From contig CAXKWD010000007.1 in NCBI GenBank assembly GCA_964059195.1, forward strand, positions 60,450,705 through 60,514,704: a DNA stretch of 64,000 nucleotides, read 5' to 3'. Of the stretch, positions 9,456 through 21,400 are shown piece after piece. The position numbers and the translations under genes are program-made. The DNA is from Ectobius pallidus. Taxonomy: Eukaryota; Arthropoda; Insecta; Blattodea; Ectobiidae. The notes beneath the pieces were generated by a model that worked only from the letters and a program-made list of their open reading frames with translations, was not told where the DNA came from and ran no database searches. The number at the start of each line of letters is the position of its first letter. Within the stretch, counting starts at the first letter, position 1.

Positions 9456-12400
9456 CTTTATTGCCTATAGACCATATACATGGTGTCAGACATAGTCAAC
9501 TTATTTCTAACAAACATTGTTAACTTATAACTAAAGAGACATATAAACATACAAAACAGGTACAATCTCAAAGGTCATTTACATCATATATACATTTGTT
9601 AATTAAGTATCTTTTCAGTTTTTCTTTAAAGTTTGTGTTTTTGCTGCTGTCTTTGAGATCGCTTGGCAATTTGTTGAAGAAAGTTCTACCTGCTACATAT
9701 GGATCTTTCATCTTTCTCTTGTTGTACGAAACACAGTGGAAATCATTATTCTGTCTTGTACTATAGTTATGTATATCTTTATTTCTGTTACTTGGCATTT
9801 TTGAATATACTACCATTTGAATCACTTGAGAATTTCTTCTTTACGAAACATGTCCTTGCAGGATTCTCTAAGTCCTAACTTATAGATTGTCCTGATGCAG
9901 CGTTTCTGGAGTGTAAGAATTCTTTTTTGATGTGTCATAGCTGCTGCTCCCCATAGTTCTATTCCGTATATTATTTGGGGATATACTAATCCATAATATA
10001 TCATTTTTAATGTGCCCTTTCCAACATATGCTGACAGATGTGTTATTAGATATATTATTTTAGTTATCTTTTTACTTATATTATCAATGTGTGGTACCCA
10101 GTTCATAGTGCTATCCACAAAAATCCCCAGAAATTGATGGCTATTACATACTTCGATCATGCTTCCTTCAAAATTTATATTTTGTATGTTTTCTGTTGTG
10201 TTTGTCAACTGGAACTGCATGATTTTAGTTTTCTGAATATTATTGATCAGCCTGTTTTCCAAGAAATAGTTGACAATTTGTTTTAGGACACTTGGAACTG
10301 TCTGTCTTAAAACTTCAAGTGACTTGTCATGACATATAACTGTTGTGTCATCTGCATAGGATAATATATTTGAATTAGGGCATTGTCCACATGTAGGATG
10401 AACAACAATGGGCCTAATACCGAGCCTTGTGGGATACCATATTTTACTATTTCCATCTCTGACTGTATTTTTTTGACATCTGAGTGGGTTTTGTGATGGA
10501 TTTCCGTTTTTTCACCCTTCCTTTTAAATATGTGGACATTAATTTATTTGCTATTCCCCTAATTCCATAGTGTTCTAGTTTCTCTAGTAGTAGATCATGA
10601 TGCACACAATCGAATGCTTTGCTCAGGTCAAGAAATGTGGCAATGACTTTATTATTATTATCTAAACTTTGTAATATTTCATGAAAAAATTCTATTAATG
10701 CGCTGATTGTACTTCGGCCTTTTCTAAATCCATGCTGTTTTTTGCTTAAAATGGCATTCATCTCTAGAAAGTCATTTAATCTGCTAAGTATTAGTTTTTC
10801 AAACAATTTAGCTATTGTTGACGTTAGTGTTATAGGCCTATAGTTATAACTTCCGCCCTAGTGATGGCTGCCAAAAAAATGGAGCTGACTATTGGTGGGT
10901 CATTACTTACAAAGTTGGGATTTGTTGCCTTTGATAAGGATTCAGTTATGTTTATGAAATGTTCATTGAATATATTACTTATATGTTCGGGCCGATTTTC
11001 TATGCTATTTTCTAATACAAGTTCAATGTTTTCTACAGTTTTCGTTTCGGTTTTTCTGGCTCTATTTACAATCCCCCATGCAGTTTTTCCCATGTTACTA
11101 GATGCTACCAGTTTAGTTTCACAGTTTTCTGCTTTAATTTTATTTATGGCATTTATATATGATTTTTTATATTCCTTATATCTGCTGTTGTATACACTCA
11201 TGCCGGTAGACCTATACAATAGATACATATCTTTCATGTCTTCCCTAATTTTTCTTACACTAGGAGGTAATACTACTTTACTTTCCTCTACTATATTTTT
11301 ACACTTCTTTTTCACCATAGGACATGACGAATTTAGACACCTACCAAAGTATTCATAGAACATACCCCATTTTTCATTTACATCCCCTGTTCTAATGACC
11401 TCTCCCCAATCTTTATTTTCTAGTAGCGAGGACAAGTGTTCTAAATTTTTATCTGATAGCTTTCGAGTTTCTTTGTAATTGTTAGGTTCATTATTTACAT
11501 TTTGACATATAATGTCAATATATTGTGCCTTATGGTCTGACAGGAAGTTGTCTAGTACTTCAACTTCGATATTCTCCTCACCTATGTTTGTAACTACATG
11601 ATCAATTCACTGTTCTACAAGGGTCATTTTTCTTATATGAAAATATGTGTTTCTAAAGGATTTCCATATGGTACATTCAAATCTGAAAACAGAAATTCGC
11701 TATCAGGCACAGTTTTTAAGTTATACGAGAATATACGTCTCATTTAACTGACATTTTAAGTTTGTAATAAAGTTGGTGAACTTTGCTTAACAACAGTTGG
11801 CAACAGTTAATTTTGTCCTTCATTTATTTTCATTTTCAGATTGTGGCATTCCTGTTGCTAGTAAAATTTTATGTTAATTAGCAAGTCATTGTTACAGGAT
11901 TTAAAATTGAGTTTTATAGCGTTAAACTGGCACATTCCGAAACTCTTCCAGTACCTAGAAGACCAACAAATGAAGACAGTGAAACAGATAGTGCAGAAAG
12001 TGTGAGTGAAGCATTGACATCATCTCCTGAAAAAAAAGACCCATCTTATCAGTCCACAAGCACTTCAACTCCACGTTTCTTGACACAAGCATATCTTAAC
12101 GATCTAGTTCGTGATTTAGACCTAAGTAAACAAAAAGCAGAACTGTTGGGTTTGAGATTGCAAGAATGCAATTTATTGCAACCAGATACGAAAATTACTG
12201 AGTTTAGACATAGGGAATGCATTTTTCTTCCCTATTTTGCAAATGACAACTTGATGACATTTTGCAATGATGTTTGTGGACTAATGAATACTTTGAACTT
12301 CAAATACGAGCCACAGGAGTGGAGACTTTTTATAGATGCCTCAAAATACAGTCTAAAGGGAGTTCTCCTCCACAATGGGAACATAATGCCTTCTGTCCCA

Positions 12401-15400
12401 GTTGCCTATGCAAGTATGGCTAAAGAATCATATGATATTTTGAAAAATATGCTGAGATTAATAAAATATAATGAGTACAAGTGGAAAATATGTGGTGATT
12501 TGAAAATAGTTGCCATGATATTAGGTATGCAACAAGGCTACACCAAATATGGATGTTTTCTGTGCGAGTGGGATAGTCGCGATAGAAATTCCCATTATAA
12601 AAGAAAGATTTGGCCTGAACGTAAGTGGAAAGTTGGAGAAAAAAATTTACTGAATTAGAAATTGGTAGCCAGTGAAGATGTTCTGCTGCCCCCTCTTCAC
12701 AACAAGCTAGGCGTTATTAAACAATTTGTTAAGGCCATGGACACATCTGGAAGAGGATTTATGTGCCTTTCAAAAAGGTTTCCTCGTCTTTCTGCAGCAA
12801 AAATAAAAGAGGGCTTGTTTGTGGGTCCCCAAATTAGAGAACTTCAAAAGGACTCAGATTTTGAACAATGCCTTGCTCCAAAAGAAAGAAGAGCGTGGGC
12901 TTGTTTCAAGAATGTAACGCAAAATTTTCTGGGAAGAAAAAGAGCTAACAACTTCGAACAACTGGTTCAACAAATGGTAAATGCATATAGGGATCTAGGA
13001 TGTCACATGTCTTTAAAAGTGCATTTCCTAGATTCACATCTACATTATTTTCCTGAGAGCTGCAGTGATGTCTCCGACGAACATGGTGAAAGATTTCATA
13101 AAGATATAATGTCCATGGAAAAGCGGTATGAAGGGAAAAGGGTACCTGCGATGCTTACTGACTACTGCTGGAACATTATCAGAGACTGCAAAATTGAACA
13201 CAAGAGAAAAAAATAAGACTTTTAAATTCATAGAGAAAAGTGTATTTTTTCATATTTTCTAAACTTAAATACGTCTTTCCACATAATATAATTATTATAT
13301 TAAGGCTTGTGTATATTTCTTTTGTTTTATAGTGCATAACATGTTTGTAAATAATTTTGCAAGTGACTAAAATATTTATAGTTACATGTTTTGCCTACAT
13401 AAATACGTAGCGTGGAAACGAAAATTATTTAAAACATGAAATTGCATATAACTTGAAAACTATGCGTGACACAGAGAAACTAATTACAGATTTGAATTCA
13501 GGAGGTGAATTTCCATGTTAATCAAGAATGTTATACCCAGAAAAATGAATTTCATTTTTATTTGTAGAACAGTGTTATTTTAGAGGTACTAGAAGTAACC
13601 CTTGTTGGAGAGAAGACTGTGTCCCTGATGTTATGCATAGCAAATACATCTTCTAGTCTCCTGTAATTGGGATTCTCAGCATCTAAATTAATATTTAAAT
13701 CTCCTAGTAGCACTATATCTGTACATTTATTTGTTATTTTTAATAGTACTTCATCTAAAAGTGGTAAGAAGTCCTCTATCAAAGCACTAGGCGATCCATA
13801 CACTCCTATAATTATTAAGTTAGGCTTATTATGAGTTTCAGTTGCTTTTATTGCAGTACTTACAGTACTCCAATTAATGTTAGTAAATAAGCCTTTCTGG
13901 AATACATCTGGTAGTACGTAACATGCTTGTTTATTTTAAAATAAGTTGCTAAAAGTAAATAAAGAAAGTAGAAGTTTCTTGTTTAATTTTTATTGTGTTG
14001 ATAGATGCTATTAATATATTTCATTTCCCATTTCCAGTATATTTCGCTTTATTTGATCTGTAATTTTTGCATTTTTTGCCGTATTTTGTTACCAATAAAA
14101 GAAGATGATTAATAGATGGAGTTTTAAAAAAGAAGTATTTAAAAACATGGTTCTTTTGTCATCATATTGTAGTTTTATTAACTATCTTAATTTCCTTTAC
14201 AAATTTATAAATTAAATTTTTGTCAAGGACAGTCATTGCAGAGTACATTGACAACATTGCATACTGGCAATTTAAAGCTGCGCTTTTGTTGTATCTTGAT
14301 GTTATCACTGCCCATTCAATTCAATTCAATTCTTTATTTACCATAGGATGCATGATCCATGGCATCGTCATAATAACACAAAATTTACATTCAAAGATTA
14401 ATTAAATACACTTTACAAATATATCCAACAAGAAGAATACAAAGAGTTAAAAGAATTATGATCATATATCAGCTTTCTATGGAGAGAGACAGGAGGTCAT
14501 AAAATCATTTGTATCAAGAAACGTATGATTTAAAAGCATTAATTTTAATTTCTTCTTGAAAATACTGGTACTTAAATTTAGTAGACATGGTGGTAACTTA
14601 TTATATATACAGATGCCCATGTGAGAGATGCTGAGTAAGCTTTTGGTGCTTCTATGACAATTAGTATGGAGATTATTGGCCGTTCTTGTATGATAACTAT
14701 TAAGTTCTGAATTTTTTTTTCTATGTATGAAATTTAATGTCTCTAGAATATACATGGAGGAGACAGGTAGTACATGAATTTCTTCAAAAACTTTTTTTTG
14801 CTGAGTGTTCTTATTGGTACTCGCAATTTTAAAAATCTTAGAGGCTTTTGAAGGGGATCCTATAGCAGATTAAGGACTCTATACAACTGAAGTAAATTAT
14901 TCTAAGTGTCTGTAAGGAGCATTCATTACTCAGTACACGAATTGCAAAGCAGAGTTTATTGAGTCTTCCACTATTTATTTTGTTGTGAGAGCAGTGTTGT
15001 TGAGGTATAATTTTCGATCATAGTTTTGTGCTTACTGGTGTAAAAAATATAAATAAACAGTTTTATCAACATTCACCTGGAGTTTGTTTTCTGTTAACCA
15101 GCTATGTAGGCTATTACTTGCTATATTAATTACTTGTATCTGAAGAGATAAGGGATCAGTAGTACTAAAGATAAAATTTGTGTCATCAGCAAAAATAACT
15201 GGTTGAACGTAGGGAATGTGCGTTGTAGATTAGGAACAAAACTGGACCGAGGATCGAGCCTTGGGGGACATCACGTTGAATATTTAGTTTAGATGATTAC
15301 TATGTCTACAATTTGTTGTCGGTTTTTAAGATAGGATTCAAACAAGGTGTTTGCAGTTCCTCTTATTCCCAAGTTGTTCAATTTGATCAGAAGGATTTTG

Positions 15401-18400
15401 TGATCAACTAAATCGAAAGCTTTTGTTAGATCTAGGAATAGACCTAGTGAATGCTATTTATTATCCCTGGCCTCTAAAACATGTTTGTTAAGATAAAATA
15501 TGACATTGTTTGTGGATTCATTCTTTCTAAAGCCAAACTGGATAGATGAGAAGTAATTGAATGTTTCTAAAAAGTAGAAAACTCTATTATATATCACCTT
15601 CTCCAATATTTTTTAAAAGATTGGCTGAATGGAAATAGGTCTGTAGTTCTGAATTTTGTTTTTGTTGCCTATCTTTTAAATTGGTAAAACTTTTGCAGTT
15701 TCAAATTCATCAGGAAAATTACCAGTTGACAAAGAGAGATTACAAATATCGACTAGGGGAATAATAAAACATTTAGCAGATTTCATAATAATTGTGTTCA
15801 GGTACCATCAAGACCACAACTATGTTTATTCTTTAGTTAAGGATAATATTTGAAACTTCATCCTCTATTACTGGTGTTAGAAAAATTGTTTTCGTAACAG
15901 GGTTGGAGTGGTAACTGGAATACAAATTTGAAGAATTATTTACAATTGTTGCTTGTAGTATTTACAAAGAAGTTATTAAAAACCTCTGCAATTTCTAATG
16001 GTTCAACAAGACACGTTTCATTGTGAATAAGTTCAATTTTTTATTTTTATTTTATTGATCTTATTTCAGTCTCGCTTCTGGCAACATTCTGTTTTCAGAA
16101 TTTAAAATGTATTGGTCATTATCTCATCTTTTTGCTTCTAAAATTACTTTTTCAAAATAGCCGAGTACTTTTTGAAGTAATTGATGATAGATGGATCATT
16201 TGAAGTTGTGCTGATTTCATGTAGACATCTTTTATTTTTACACGATACTAAGATACCTTTGCTTAACCAGTTTTTATTTCTAAAATTCTGATTAAATATT
16301 GTCTTTTTAGTTAAGGAAAAGCTAGTGAGTTATGGTGTCCATAAAAGTGTTTACTTTATTATTTAATCGGTTTCTTGCAAAACTTCAGACCAATTTTCGT
16401 TTCTCAAAAGAAAAGTGAAGTAGTTTAATGGCCAAGTGCATCAACACTGATTAAGATTTGGTTAAACAGTGTTTACTTATACACGTTTAAAGTTTTAAAC
16501 ATGATTAAAAAGGAATGTGGTGCACCATTCCTAATTTCTGTTTACGGGGCCGTGTTTAGCTGACGGCTTGTTTAAACACAGAGCATAAAATCGGAAAGCG
16601 AGCGTAGTATAATGAACGCGTTCTTTTGTTGACGAAGCCATTACCTAGAGGAAGAAGAAGAAGAAGTTAACAACAAGAAGACACCATGGAGGAGCGAGGA
16701 TATGCTCTGCTCTGCCTGTGATGTAGGCAAGCATATTATGTATCGGCGAGTCAGTGAGACTATAGCATTGCTTACATCATGTATGATTCGAGCTGCAGTT
16801 CTGAGCATATTTCCAATGTCCCCTACAACAATGATCAGGTAGCATAATACCTCAATACAGTTAGTAGTCGATTCATATCAGAAACAGGATGATTTATTTC
16901 TGTTGGGAATTGCAGTACCTGTGAAACTATTTGTTTAGACAGGCGAAATCTCTCTACGAATTTCCTAACGGAAAGTTCGCTGCACTATTAAATTTCTACG
17001 CTAATTTTCATTCCGTTCAAGATATTCCAGATATAATAACTCTCTTCAAAGTCATCATCTGCACCTTGTGTTTTCTTTGGCTTTTATAATATTATAAACA
17101 CTTGAATTTCAAAAATACACTGCCATAGCCTTGTTTTTCTTTTGTTTTGCTTTCTTATATTTTAAAAACATATATACACTGTACCGTTTAACATGTTAAG
17201 ACTTCACTGCCACTACGTTTTATATATATATATATATAAAAAAAAATTTTTTTCTTTCAGAATTTTTTAAAAACTGAAATACAGTGTTCCGTATAAGACT
17301 CTATAGAATTCGCTGCTACGGCTTTGTGTGTCTGTATTTTTTTCCTTTTGTAATATTTTAAAAACGTAAATACAGTTTACCGTATAATATTTTAAAAATT
17401 CATGTCCACTGTCTTTATATAATATAATAAACTGTCATAATGATTCAGATTGCAGTCTATTGAATAAAACTTAATGAATTCTCTGTCAATACCATAAAAA
17501 ATTATTCACCAAGAATTATATAGGGCAGTAATAACTGTAATATCCTTTTATATATATATATATATATATACACACAGGGTAGTTTTACTTGTAAAATCAA
17601 AATCAAAAATGAATGTCACAATAGAAGAGATACATCAGTACGACACAAAATCAAGAAAGAACTTATACACAATAGGGCACAACAAAAAAGCATCGGAAAG
17701 GGATCCATATGTAATCGGGGTAAAATTTTATAACAAACTACCAGACAGTATAAAACAGTGTACCGGGACAAAATTCGCCAATAAAATAAAATAATACCTA
17801 TGCCAAAAAGCACTCTACAGGATAGAAGAACTATGAAAAGCATGTATCTCTATTGAATAATTCAGATTGTAAGTTTCGGACATGTCCAACATCAATAATA
17901 TGTATTTTGATACCTGGACGAAATAAAATTAAAACAATTATTATTATTGTTATTAATGTTTGTTATTATTACTATTACTATTATTATTACTATTACTATT
18001 ATTATTACTATTAATTTTAATATTACTATTATTATTACTATGATTATTGACAGTGAATTCTTAAAATTTCATACAGTACCGGTACACTAATTAAACTTAA
18101 AAAATATTAGGATAAAAAAATTATTAGTCGCGACCGGGGATTGAACCTGGGACCTTCTGCACCACAGCTCAGTACTATAACCACTCAGCCACGAACGATG
18201 TTAGGAACGTCGCTTGAATGTTGGCCATGTGAAGCGGTCAGGCTTCTCTTGTGTCGCGCTTCGAAAGTTAAAATTGTCTTTTTAGGTCTATGAGATGTGT
18301 TTATATAATATTTATTGTACTGTTCAGTTCGGAAAAATGGTATTATGATACTAATAAGATTAATATCGAGACCTAATTCGTCTGAAAAGAGAAATATGAG

Positions 18401-21400
18401 AAGAAGAGAGTCTCATCTATTGTTTCCAAGTCGACCCCGCCATTTCAGCAAACTGCTAATCATTGTTTAGCCTCAGTAACCGCCCGATTTTGGCTGTTTA
18501 AGTTTAATCAACGGTAATCGGCGATTTCGACACTAATCGAGGTTGATGCTCCATAACTTTCCCTAATCATAGGTTAGGAAGAAATTATAAACGCTGATTA
18601 CACTAATCATTGTCGGTGCACTTGGCCATAAGTTTTCTTCACTGTAAATTCTTGTTAATTTGACTTGTTTATTGCAGTGGGATATGTCTGTTAGGTCAAC
18701 TGTTTTTGAAAGTGATAGTCAGATTAATACCAGATTGTGGTCGGATAAAGCAAAGTTAATGTTTTCTGTTTCAAAAGAAAAAGTATCTTTATTTATAATA
18801 ATTTGGTCTAGACAGGTACTGTTTATTGATAACCGAGTAGATCTGTGAATGACTGTTATCATGTTGTGTGACTGTATTATCGAGACAAGGTCAGAAGTAG
18901 CTGCATTAGATATTAGAAAATTCAAGTTGAAATCACCACATTCTAGGATTGGTTTGTTTTCTTTGTGTAATATTTCTAAAAGGTTTTCAAATTTATCTAA
19001 AAAACTTTCTACAGAACCATCAGGTGATCTGTATATACAGATAATCAGTAATTTACAGTTAGGACTAGTTAAGATGATTTCAGATACAACATGTTCGAAA
19101 TGTTTTTCAAGATTCAATTGTTTTGTGTGATTTCATTCATCAGCTTTAATACCTTCTCTAACATAGTTGCTACACCTCCCTTTTTAAATATAGATCGACA
19201 AAAGATGCTAGAGATATTGAAATTTTGAATTCTATAGGAGGTTACTTCATCATTGGTCAACCAGTGTTCTGAAAGACATAGAAGATTCAGTTCTTTTAAA
19301 CTGGTACTCAGGATTATTTCAAGATAATAAATTTTGTTTCTAATACATTGGATATTCTGATGTGCGAGACTTAATTTGTAGGCCTACTTATTTGATTCAC
19401 CAAAAGCTAAGTCATCATTACCTGAGGAAGTTACGTCACCTACTCTTTCCTTTTGTTTTAAATATTTATTTATAAAAAAATCCTTTGCGATCAGAGGGGC
19501 TTTCCTCACTCTGCTTGACTTTCTTGTATCCTGCACAAGAACAGTAGTAGGTTTGTTAATATCAACTTCTTCATCAATCTTGTTGGCAGATGGTTCTGGA
19601 GTAGGCCTAGTCTCTTTAACACTGCTGTCATCTTTCCACTTTAAGGTGATTGGGTTAGACCTATTTTGTTTACTATCCTGGAGTTTCTTTTGTATCACCT
19701 TAGTAATTTCCTTTCCTACGAGAGTCTTGCCTAGTTGATTAAGATGAAGTCCATGCTGAGTGTAGTGAGTGTAGTGACATCGATCATATTTACATGGTCA
19801 TGCATGCCGTGAGCTTTTTTTTAGTTTTCAGTTAAATACAGTAATATCTTTTGCCACTTTTGTTTTTTCATTCAAATCATGCCTCATAGGTGCAGCAATT
19901 ACAATTACATTAGCGTGGTTGTTTTCTGATATGAAATCCTTCACACATTTTAGGCCTTTCTCAGAATGTCCTCAATCAATATTGTTGGTTCTGCCCCACA
20001 TAACCACAACATCAGACTTCGTCATTGACTTTAGTTTACTTTTACATGACTGGGTGATGGCTTCTAACTGTGCTCCTGGCTTTACAAAACCACTAACTTC
20101 TGTGTCCAATAGGCTCATGCAAAGTTCAGATGTACAACGTCTTGTATGGCTGTCGCCAATAACCAATACTTTGTGTTTTAACTCAGACACAGTTGGCACA
20201 GTGGGCACAATAGGCACAATAGGCCTGCTATTTGACCTTGTTAAAAATAATACTTATTTATTGAATGCAAACTCAGATTGAATACATTGATCTGTACACA
20301 ATGCACACACTCTCATAGAAGCAATGACCCGTCTCTTGTGCACGCAACGGACTACACCATAACCTCGAAAACTCGAGAACATTCTTAATACTCCTCCTGG
20401 ACACTCGAACATTCTTGATACTTGATCACTCTCGATATATATGTACCATAATTCAACACGCCTCCTTACATTTATATCACAATCAAATTACAATATTGAA
20501 GCTTAATTGATTACATTTAACATTTCTCAAAATTGTACAAATTTGTCCTTACCCAAAGATTTGGTAAAAATGTCAGCTACGTTGTCTTCTGAACTTACTT
20601 TACAAATGTCTGTAATTCCATTCATATAGCATTCATTCACAAAATGATAGTGTATTTCAATATAGTTTGAATTCTTAGTAAAGTTACCATACTTAGCCAA
20701 TATTAACTGCCCCTGAGTTGTCCTCATATACTTTAACGGGCTCTTAAAGCTTTACATAAAAAATATTCAAAATATCTAGAACTAATTTAATATCAGTGAC
20801 AGCTTCTGACAATGCCACATACTCTGCAAACGTAGACGATTTTGCAACACTTCCTTGTTGCTTAGATTTTCAACATATTGCATTTCCAAATAAACTAATT
20901 ATCTATCCTGACGTGGACTTATGATCTATACAATCTCCTGCCCAGTCCGCATCTACAAACCAATCTAAGATATCCATCTTTTCAGTCCTATTGTATGTTA
21001 ACTTCAATCCTTTTGTTAGATACAAATATTTCAGAACTCACAAGGCATACTTGAAGTGAGTATCATTGTAGCAATTTTGAAACCTACTCAAATAATTTAC
21101 ACTGTAACTTACATCTGGCCTCGTGCCTGAGCTAATGTATAAGAGAGCACCTATCAAATTTCTGTACCTTATATCATGACTTACATTTTGTGCTGATTCC
21201 AATTTCAGATTGACTTCCATCGGTGTTGTGTACAACTTCAAATGTTCAGTTTATTATTTGTTAGTTAGGAATTCAATATATCCTTTCTGACTAAGGGTCA
21301 TTACATTCTCTGCATAATTATAATCAATATTTATTCCAAGGTAATTCTCTGCTTCACCTAAATCTTTCATCTGAAATCGTTTGGATAATAGAGACTTGAT

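Larger units (their letters stand above)
9424..13930 (-). mobile_element. LINE D (CR1-like), split by a CACTG-terminated transposon
   Basis: Minus-strand LINE. Its 3' tail is an (ATT)n run at 9428-9455 on the plus strand. Reading 13930 to 9424: endonuclease part (13575-13930), insertion, endonuclease end with LSDHKAQYI (about 11550), linker, RT (10806-9822) and a C-terminal HNYSTRQ...NKLPSDLKD module (9568-9825) typical of CR1-like LINEs. It is 5'-truncated inside the endonuclease near 13930 and has several frameshifts. Removing 11608-13574 with one TT duplication restores SKIIDHVVTN across the endonuclease. Confidence 0.85.
16429..18628. mobile_element. PIF/Harbinger-like element, 2.2 kb, TSD TAA, no transposase seen
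   Basis: Inverted ends: TGGCCAAGTGCATCAACA at 16429-16446 and, at 18610-18628, the complement of TGGCCAAGTGCACCGACAA. Both sides carry TAA (16426-16428 and 18629-18631). Joining the flanks gives LINE frame EENLNYF, so the boundaries are exact. A TWA duplication is characteristic of PIF/Harbinger. The interior has TA runs (17221-17240, 17551-17572), a nested LINE 3' end and a tRNA-like SINE head, but no recognisable Harbinger nuclease. Confidence 0.7.
14316..20238 (-). mobile_element. LINE E (CR1-like) with SGNH-esterase ORF1, split by a PIF-like element
   Basis: Minus-strand LINE whose 3' end is a TTCAA pentamer repeat (14316-14336). Reading 20238 to 14316: ORF1 with an SGNH esterase (20238-19384), endonuclease (19380-18632), insertion 16429-18628, endonuclease-RT linker and RT (16428-14800), then the C-terminal NSYHTRTANNLH module (14755-14477). 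RT is heavily decayed, but LFLDLTKAFDLVDH (about 15400-15440) and VIFADDTN (about 15180) can be read in different frames. Its 5' end is cut at 20239 by the copia LTR. Confidence 0.82.

Noticed and set aside
10861..11358. 165-residue plus-strand open frame
   Set aside because: It is the antisense of the LINE D linker, rich in Leu/Phe because the sense strand is Lys/Glu-rich.
18120..18205. Functional tRNA gene
   Set aside because: Box A and B look tRNA-like, but the acceptor stem does not pair well; a SINE head or pseudogene is more likely.
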